From Micromonospora sp. NBC_01796 (GTDB lineage: Bacteria > Actinomycetota > Actinomycetes > Mycobacteriales > Micromonosporaceae), in the NCBI RefSeq assembly GCF_035917455.1, contig NZ_CP109078.1, forward strand, positions 2,790,001 through 2,854,000: 64,000 nt of DNA. Reading direction: 5' to 3'. The notes under the pieces are model-generated. The model saw only the letters and a program-made list of their open reading frames with translations, was not told the origin of the DNA and did no database searches. This document shows, one piece after another, positions 58,662 through 64,000 of the stretch. A program made the translations under genes and the position numbers. Position 1 is the stretch's first letter, and each line of letters begins with the position of its first letter.

Positions 58662-59339
58662 ATGAACGAACGTCGGGTCCTGGTCGTCGAGGACGAGCAG
58701 ACGATCGCGGAGGCGGTTGCCGCGCGGTTGAGGGCCGAGGGTTTTGCCGTCGAGATCGCCGGTGACGGTCCGTCCGCGGTTGAGTCGGTCCGGATGCGCC
58801 CACCGGATCTGGTGGTGCTCGACGTGATGTTGCCGGGCTTCGACGGGCTGGAGGTGTGCCGCCGGATCCAGGCCGACCGCCCGGTGCCGGTGCTGATGCT
58901 GACCGCCCGCGACGACGAGACCGACCTGCTGGTCGGCCTCGCGGTCGGGGCGGACGACTACCTGACCAAGCCGTTCTCGCTGCGGGAACTGGCGGCTCGG
59001 GTGCACGCACTGCTGCGCCGGGTGGACCGGGCGGCGAGCAACGCCCAGCAGATCCTCCGGCTCGGCGACCTGGAGATCAACCAGGCCGAACGGCGGGTAC
59101 GCCGCGCCGGGGTGGAGGCCCACCTGACCCCGACCGAGTTCGACCTCCTGGTCCACCTCGCCGGGCGGCCTCGGACCGTACTGCCACGGGAGCGGCTGCT
59201 CTCCGACGTCTGGGGGTGGGCCGACGCGTCCGGCACCCGGACCGTGGACAGCCACATCAAGGCGCTGCGCCGTAAGCTCGGCGCGGATCTGATCCGGACC
59301 GTGCACGGTGTCGGCTACGCACTGGAGGTACTCCCGTGA
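58662..59339 (+). CDS. OmpR-family response regulator
   Basis: 225-residue receiver plus winged HTH. Seen: VVEDEQ, acceptor Asp54 (VVLDVMLPG), LTARDDETD, KPFSLREL, and LTPTEFDLLVHLAG with TRTVDSHIKALRRKLG. It overlaps the kinase at 59336 by 4 bases. A -10-like TACAGT ends 7 bases before ATG 58662. Confidence 0.93.
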   Translation: MNERRVLVVEDEQTIAEAVAARLRAEGFAVEIAGDGPSAVESVRMRPPDLVVLDVMLPGFDGLEVCRRIQADRPVPVLMLTARDDETDLLVGLAVGADDYLTKPFSLRELAARVHALLRRVDRAASNAQQILRLGDLEINQAERRVRRAGVEAHLTPTEFDLLVHLAGRPRTVLPRERLLSDVWGWADASGTRTVDSHIKALRRKLGADLIRTVHGVGYALEVLP

Positions 59340-60427
59340 CGGAGACGATCTGGGCGTGGATCAACCGGGGGCTCGACCTGCTGCCCCGCCCGCTGGATCC
59401 GGTCCGTTCGATCAAGGTGAAACTCGGGATACTGCTGGTGTCCTCGGGCGCCGCCGCCCTGGTCGTCTTTCGGATCGGCATCGGCTGGATCCCGCCGTGG
59501 ACCTCGGTGACCGCCATCATCATCGCCCTGGCCACCTCGCAGGTCCTCGCCCACGGGATGACCTCGCCGCTGCGGGAGATGACCGCCGGAGCACGGGCGA
59601 TGGCTCGGGGCGACTACTCCCGGCGGGTCCGGGCCACCTCGCGGGACGAGGTGGGCGAGCTGGCGGTCGCGTTCAACCAGATGTCGGCGGAGCTGGCCGA
59701 GGCCGACCGGCGGCGGCGCGAGCTGATCGCCAACGTGTCGCACGAGCTGCGTACGCCGATCACCGCGTTGCAGGCGGTGCTGGAGAACATCGTGGACGGG
59801 GTGGCGGAGCCGGAGCCCGCGACCCTGCGTACCGCCCTGGCCCAGACCGAACGCCTCGGCCACCTGGTCGCCGACCTGCTGGACCTGTCCCGGCTGGACG
59901 CCGGGGTGGTGCCGCTGCGCCGGGTCAACATCGACGTCGCGGACTTCCTCGACGAGGCGGTCCGGCAGGCCGCGGTGAGCGCCACCGGCGCCGGACGGAC
60001 GGTTGAATTCCGGGTACGCCAACCAGCCGTACCGCTGAGCATCAAGGCCGACCCGTGGCGGCTGCACCAGGTCTTCGCGAACCTGCTCGACAACGCGGCC
60101 CGGCACAGTCCAGCCGGCGGAAACGTACTCGTCAGCGCGGTGCAGCGGGCCGACCGGCTCGACGTCGAGGTGACCGACGAGGGCGAGGGGATCCCGGTGG
60201 GGGAACGCTCTCGGGTCTTCGAACGGTTCACCCGGGGCGAGCGGGCCGTTGACGGCGGCACCGGACTCGGCCTGGCCATCGCCCGCTGGGTGGTCGAGAT
60301 GCACGGCGGCACCATCGCGGTGGCGGAACCTGCGCCGACTGCCGGCAACCGCCGGAACACCGGTTGCCGGATCCGGGTGAGCCTGCCACTCGGGCTCACC
60401 CAACCATCGGTCTCCACCGGCTCCTGA
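59336..60427 (+). CDS. Sensor histidine kinase, intramembrane type
   Basis: 363 residues. Two helices (about 30-47 and 56-72) are joined by a loop of only 8 residues, so there is no extracytoplasmic sensor domain. HAMP follows, then His136 (NVSHELRTPITAL), LLDNAARHSP, DEGEGIP and GGTGLGLAIAR. Pairs with the overlapping regulator. Family members of this shape often sense membrane stress (inference). Confidence 0.93.
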   Translation: MTETIWAWINRGLDLLPRPLDPVRSIKVKLGILLVSSGAAALVVFRIGIGWIPPWTSVTAIIIALATSQVLAHGMTSPLREMTAGARAMARGDYSRRVRATSRDEVGELAVAFNQMSAELAEADRRRRELIANVSHELRTPITALQAVLENIVDGVAEPEPATLRTALAQTERLGHLVADLLDLSRLDAGVVPLRRVNIDVADFLDEAVRQAAVSATGAGRTVEFRVRQPAVPLSIKADPWRLHQVFANLLDNAARHSPAGGNVLVSAVQRADRLDVEVTDEGEGIPVGERSRVFERFTRGERAVDGGTGLGLAIARWVVEMHGGTIAVAEPAPTAGNRRNTGCRIRVSLPLGLTQPSVSTGS

Positions 60428-60514
60428 ACCCTTTCCGCACCACCGGCTGCCCGGCCCCGCGTACGAGCGGGCGGGCGGACCGGCCGGTCGGATCCGTGCG
60501 CCTTCGGAGGAACC

Positions 60515-62671
60515 ATGTCCGCACGTCCAGTTCCCGGTCCGGTACCCGAACCGGAACCGTCATCCAATCCGCACCAGCCTCGGGAACCCATCGCCGCACC
60601 AGCAGCGGCTCCGACCCGGGCGACGGGTCCGGCTCCGGCACAGGCCGCGGGTCAGGGTCCCGCTCCGGCACAGGCCGCGGATCAGGTTTCGCCTCAGCAG
60701 CCGGCACCAGCCGGGCAGCGGCCTGCGGCACCCGCGCGGGTGCCGCACGTGGCAGCGCAACGTCCGCCGGCGACCGCGTGGCCGCCCACGGGTCCCCACT
60801 GGCCGGTTCCGGCGCAGCCACCGCTCGTGCCCCCACCGCCCTCGATGTGGCAGCGGCGTTGGCCGGGACCGGCGGGAGGCGCACCGCAGGCGGTGCTTGC
60901 CGCGACGGCCGTGGCGGCGGTCATCGCCGCCGTCAGCATCCCGCTGGACCGGGCCGGGGTCGGCTGGCTCGTCGCCGTGGTGGCGGGCACGGTGTCGCTG
61001 GGAATCGCCGCATTCAGCCGGGCGACCACGAGTCTGCCCAGCCCGGCCAAGGCGAGCGCGACCCACCCGAGCCCGGCCGAGGCGAGCGCGACCGAGGCGA
61101 GCGGGCTCGCGGCAAACGCGGCTAACCCGGTCCGGGCGGGCCAGAGCGCACCCAGCCCTGACCGCGCGAGCCAGAACGCGGTGCGGCCGAGCCCGGTTCC
61201 TGCGGGCAGTGCGGTCGGGAAGCCGGCCGAGCCCGGCCCGGCCGGCGTACCCGCTGGCCCGGCTGGCGTACCCGCTGGCGGGGTCGGCGTCGGTGGCCCA
61301 GACCCGGTACGGTCCGGCAACACGGGGATGCCGGACCGTACCGCTTCGGCCGGGGCGGGGCGGGTGGGCAGGGCGCCGCTGGGCGTGACCCGGCTCGTCT
61401 GGCTGGCGGCGACGGTGGCCCTGGTCGGGGTCGGCACCGTACGGGCGGCCGGGTGGCTGTTCGTACTCTGTCTGCTCACCGCCGGACTGACCGCGTGCCT
61501 GGCGGTGGCGAACGGCCGCACCCTGTCCGGCCTGTTCTTCTCCGTCGTGATCGCACCCGAGGCGTTCTTCCGGTCGGTGCCGTGGGCGCGACGCGGGCTG
61601 CGCCAGGCGGACCGGACGGGCCGCTCCAGCCTCAGCCGGGGGTTCGCCACCGCAGGGGTCTCGGTCGGCCTGCTGGTCGTCTTCGGCGCCCTGTTCGCCT
61701 CGGCGGACGCGGCGTTCGCCGATCTGATCGACGGGCTGCTCCCGGAGTTCTCGGCCGGAACCGTGTTCCGGTGGATCTTCGTGGGGCTGGCGGTCGGGGG
61801 CGGGCTGCTGGGAGCGGCGTACGTGCTGGCCGCGCCGCCGGACCTGACCGGGTTGGAGCGGCCCTCCCGACACCGCCTGCGGGGTACGGAGTGGGCGGTA
61901 CCGGTCGCCCTGCTCGACGTACTCTTCGCGGCGTTTGTGCTCGTGCAGCTCACCAACCTGTTCGGCGGTTCCGCGCACGTGCAGGACACCGCCGGACTGA
62001 CCTACGCCGATCATGCCCGGGGCGGCTTCTGGCAACTGCTGGCGGTCACGTTGCTGACCCTGATGGTGATCGCCGGGGCGATCCGTTGGGCGCCTCGGGA
62101 CACCCCGGCGCAGCGTTGGTTGATCCGGGGCCTGCTTGGCGTACTCGCCCTGTTCAGCCTGGTTGTGGTCGCCTCCGCGCTGTACCGGATGAACGTCTAC
62201 ACCCACGCGTACGGCGCGACCCGGCTCCGCCTGCTGGTGGCCGCGTGCGAGCTGTGGCTCGGGGCGATCTTCGTACTCATCCTGGCCGCCGGGGTGCGCC
62301 TGCGCGCAACCTGGCTGCCCCGGGTGGTGGTCGGTACGGCGGTGCTGGCGCTGCTCGGCCTTGCCGTGGCGAACCCGGACCGGCTGATCGCCGAACGCAA
62401 CGTCGACCGGCACGCCACCAGCGGACGGGTGGACCTCGACTACCTGTCCCGGCTCTCCGCCGACGCCGTCCCGGCACTCGACAAGCTCCCCGGCCCGCTG
62501 CGCGACTGCGCGCTCAGGGAGATCGCGCAGAACCTGACGGACCATCCCGACGACTGGCGGGGGGCCAACCTCGGCCGGTCCACCGCGTGGAAACTCCTGC
62601 GCGCGGACCCGGTCGTCGGCCCCGGCCAGCAGTACGGCACCTGCTCAGGAGCAAGCCGACCGACCTCCTGA
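60515..62671 (+). CDS. DUF4173 membrane protein
   Basis: 718 residues. The first 300 are Pro/Ala-rich and disordered with imperfect repeats (AQAAGQGPAPAQAAD, SPAEASATEASG). The rest has about ten helices with FFSVVIAPEAFFRSVPWARRG, GALFASADAAFADLI and YGATRLRLL, matching DUF4173/DUF4153. Function unknown. ATG 60515 follows GGAGGAACC. The stop overlaps a terminator stem. Confidence 0.85.
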   Translation: MSARPVPGPVPEPEPSSNPHQPREPIAAPAAAPTRATGPAPAQAAGQGPAPAQAADQVSPQQPAPAGQRPAAPARVPHVAAQRPPATAWPPTGPHWPVPAQPPLVPPPPSMWQRRWPGPAGGAPQAVLAATAVAAVIAAVSIPLDRAGVGWLVAVVAGTVSLGIAAFSRATTSLPSPAKASATHPSPAEASATEASGLAANAANPVRAGQSAPSPDRASQNAVRPSPVPAGSAVGKPAEPGPAGVPAGPAGVPAGGVGVGGPDPVRSGNTGMPDRTASAGAGRVGRAPLGVTRLVWLAATVALVGVGTVRAAGWLFVLCLLTAGLTACLAVANGRTLSGLFFSVVIAPEAFFRSVPWARRGLRQADRTGRSSLSRGFATAGVSVGLLVVFGALFASADAAFADLIDGLLPEFSAGTVFRWIFVGLAVGGGLLGAAYVLAAPPDLTGLERPSRHRLRGTEWAVPVALLDVLFAAFVLVQLTNLFGGSAHVQDTAGLTYADHARGGFWQLLAVTLLTLMVIAGAIRWAPRDTPAQRWLIRGLLGVLALFSLVVVASALYRMNVYTHAYGATRLRLLVAACELWLGAIFVLILAAGVRLRATWLPRVVVGTAVLALLGLAVANPDRLIAERNVDRHATSGRVDLDYLSRLSADAVPALDKLPGPLRDCALREIAQNLTDHPDDWRGANLGRSTAWKLLRADPVVGPGQQYGTCSGASRPTS

Positions 62672-62675
62672 GCAG
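62641..62675 (+). terminator. Terminator of the DUF4173 gene
   Basis: CTGCTCAGGAG/CTCCTGAGCAG, a perfect 11-bp stem over the stop codon. Confidence 0.75.
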
Positions 62676-62696
62676 TGGGCGGTGGGGGGCGGGCAC

Positions 62697-62724
62697 TTGA
62701 CAATCGGCTACGGCGGGTGAGACT
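62697..62724 (+). promoter_or_regulatory. Leaderless promoter of the symporter operon
   Basis: TTGACA (62697-62702), 16 bp, GAGACT (62719-62724), then 6 bases to GTG 62731. Confidence 0.55.
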
Positions 62725-62730
62725 GCCGGG

Positions 62731-63144
62731 GTGGCCGCTCCCATCGATCCGTCCCCCGATCCGGCGGCGCCGACCGTCACGCCTCGGTCCCGGATCGTGC
62801 TGGCCGAGGTGTCCCGGCACGGTCACGGGCCGGCGCGTACCCGGACCGAGCTGACCGAGCAGACCCGGGTCGGCGAGGCACTCGTACGCGGACTCGTGCG
62901 CGCCCAACTGGCGCTCGCCCTCCGGCTGTCCCTGGTGGTCGCGATCGGGCTCGGCGGCCTGCCGTTGATGTTCGCGCTCGCTCCGGCGGCCGGTGCGGTG
63001 AAGCTGTTCGGGGTGAATTTGCCCTGGCTGCTGCTCGGTGTCGGCGCGTTCCCGTTCCTGGTCGCGGTGGGCTGGGCGTACGTGCACCTGGCGGAACGCA
63101 ACGAGCAGGAGTTCACCAACCTGGTCCAGCGACCGGAGCGCTGA
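62731..63144 (+). CDS. DUF485 small membrane protein
   Basis: 137 residues with two helices (LSLVVAIGLGGLPLMFAL and PWLLLGVGAFPFLVAVGWAYV) and a C-terminal AERNEQEFTNLV. It matches DUF485 partners of acetate/solute symporters and is followed by the symporter 2 bases after its stop. Probable accessory subunit. Confidence 0.9.
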   Translation: MAAPIDPSPDPAAPTVTPRSRIVLAEVSRHGHGPARTRTELTEQTRVGEALVRGLVRAQLALALRLSLVVAIGLGGLPLMFALAPAAGAVKLFGVNLPWLLLGVGAFPFLVAVGWAYVHLAERNEQEFTNLVQRPER

Positions 63145-63145
63145 G

Positions 63146-64000
63146 GTGGCGAACCCGTACCTGGTGCCGTCGATCGTCGCGGTCACCCTGATCACCGTCG
63201 CGATCGGGTTCTACGGGCTCAAACTGGCCCGGACGACCTCGGACTTCCTGGTCGCGTCGCGTACGGTCAGTCCGAACTGGAACGCGGCGGCGATCGGCGG
63301 CGAGTACCTGTCGGCGGCGTCCTTCCTCGGCATCGCCGGCCTGATCCTGAAGTACGGCGTCGACGTCCTCTGGTACCCGGTCGGCTTCGCCGCCGGCTAC
63401 CTGGCCCTGCTGCTGTTCGTGGCGGCCCCGCTGCGCCGGTCCGGTGCGTTCACCCTGCCGGACTTCTGCGAGGTCCGGCTCGGCTCCCGCTGGCTGCGCA
63501 AACTCGCCACCCTCTTTGTCATCTTCATCGGCTGGCTGTACCTGGTGCCGCAGTTGCAGGGCGCCGGGCTGACCCTGACCACGGTCGCCGGTGGCCCGTA
63601 CGAGCTGGGTGCGCTGCTGGTGGGCGCGGTGGTGACGACAAACGTGGCGCTCGGCGGGATGCGTGCGGTCACCTTCGTGCAGGCCTTCCAGTACTGGCTG
63701 AAGCTGACCGCGCTCGCCGTACCGGTGATCTTCCTGGCGTTGCAGTGGCAGTCCGACGGGCGACCGGCGGTGACCCCACCGGACGGGCCGACCTTCCGGT
63801 CCGCGATCACCGTCGTGGTCGAGGAGCCGGCGACCCTCACCCTGCCCGACGGCGGAACCCGAGCGGTACGCCCCGGCGACGAGCTGACCTTCGACGCCGG
63901 TGACCCGGTGCCGGAGGTGTCGGGCGTGGTCACCGACGGACCGGACTGGCTGCTGCCGAGCGCCGCCGGTAGCGACGACCGGGACCTGTTCGCCACGTAC
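63146..64000 (+). CDS. Sodium/solute symporter (acetate type), 5' part
   Basis: At least 284 residues, running off the window. Seen: hydrophobic helices LVPSIVAVTLITVAIGFYG, a family signature AAIGGEYLSAASFLGIAG, LPDFCEVRLGSRWLRKLAT and FQYWLKLTALAVPVI. This is the SSS family, most like acetate/pyruvate permeases that travel with a DUF485 gene. GTG 63146 is directly behind that gene. A periplasmic insert (TPPDGPTFRSAI onwards) lies near the end. Confidence 0.9.
   Translation, partial: MANPYLVPSIVAVTLITVAIGFYGLKLARTTSDFLVASRTVSPNWNAAAIGGEYLSAASFLGIAGLILKYGVDVLWYPVGFAAGYLALLLFVAAPLRRSGAFTLPDFCEVRLGSRWLRKLATLFVIFIGWLYLVPQLQGAGLTLTTVAGGPYELGALLVGAVVTTNVALGGMRAVTFVQAFQYWLKLTALAVPVIFLALQWQSDGRPAVTPPDGPTFRSAITVVVEEPATLTLPDGGTRAVRPGDELTFDAGDPVPEVSGVVTDGPDWLLPSAAGSDDRDLFATY

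Overview
The window is high-GC DNA from an actinomycete. The evidence is strong G/C bias at third codon positions, many GTG starts, several promoters whose -10 box lies only 6-7 bases before the start codon (leaderless mRNAs), terminators without U-tracts, an Actinobacteria-type c-di-AMP riboswitch, a PhoP direct-repeat box and an iron box. The protein repertoire (DUF5324, short Rho, DUF916/WxL-like pair, CorA, SoxR) fits a Micromonosporaceae-like genome, but that family-level placement is inference. It looks like chromosomal DNA: four kinds of housekeeping function, three tRNA genes and only one insertion sequence.

Layout. 1-5.5 kb: the end of an SDR oxidoreductase, a DMT exporter divergent from a LysR regulator, a stand-alone LigD-type 3'-phosphoesterase, a secreted FN3 protein and a zinc-free quinone oxidoreductase. 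5.5-9.2 kb: a short Rho paralogue and a secreted ricin-lectin/beta-helix enzyme with a LacI-type operator inside its promoter. 9.2-12.8 kb: a D-cysteine desulfhydrase/ACC deaminase-like enzyme and an IS481-family element that split a terminator hairpin. 11.7-16.2 kb (minus strand): a HupE-like membrane protein, a PHO-box-controlled secreted metallophosphatase with a WxL-like C-terminus, and a DUF916 (WxL-interacting) membrane-anchored partner; this is the most coherent candidate system. 16.3-19.4 kb: a lipoprotein, a small membrane protein and a DsbA-VKOR disulfide-bond pair. 19.5-22.3 kb: tRNA-Arg and tRNA-Ser, an EcsC-like protein with a histone-H1-like tail and a CPBP protease. 22.5-28.3 kb: flavohemoglobin, an HTH-peptide deformylase fusion, an FhuF-like iron reductase under an iron box, a methyltransferase and a PEBP protein.

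28.3-31.7 kb: a gene-poor stretch with a 23-bp degenerate tandem repeat, a c-di-AMP riboswitch, a 37-codon ORF and a secreted C39 peptidase, then a Phd-VapC toxin-antitoxin pair. 31.7-36.7 kb: a serine beta-lactamase-like hydrolase, tRNA-Ser, quinone oxidoreductase, orphan tandem operators, a perfect 24-bp tandem repeat, and SoxR divergent from a split transketolase whose MerR-type promoter holds the SoxR palindrome. 36.7-45.8 kb: two glycosyltransferases, an OmpR/HK pair, thiolase, rhomboid protease and cyclophilin. 45.9-53.8 kb: DUF5324, CorA, a MocR-like aminotransferase, NUDIX, then nucleotidyltransferase, glycerol-1-phosphate dehydrogenase-like enzyme and CDP-alcohol phosphotransferase in one operon, followed by a GT4 transferase. 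53.8-64 kb: Fpg/Nei glycosylase, a polyprenyl glycosylphosphotransferase, a LytS/LytTR pair, an OmpR/HK pair, a DUF4173 membrane protein and a DUF485 plus sodium/solute symporter pair that runs off the window.

Operation. The sequence suggests envelope maintenance under several inputs: phosphate (PHO box to the WxL phosphatase), c-di-AMP (riboswitch near a cell-wall peptidase), iron (box upstream of the FhuF-like gene) and redox stress (SoxR to transketolase, the latter supplying pentose-phosphate flux). All function assignments are from motifs read by eye; no database search was run.
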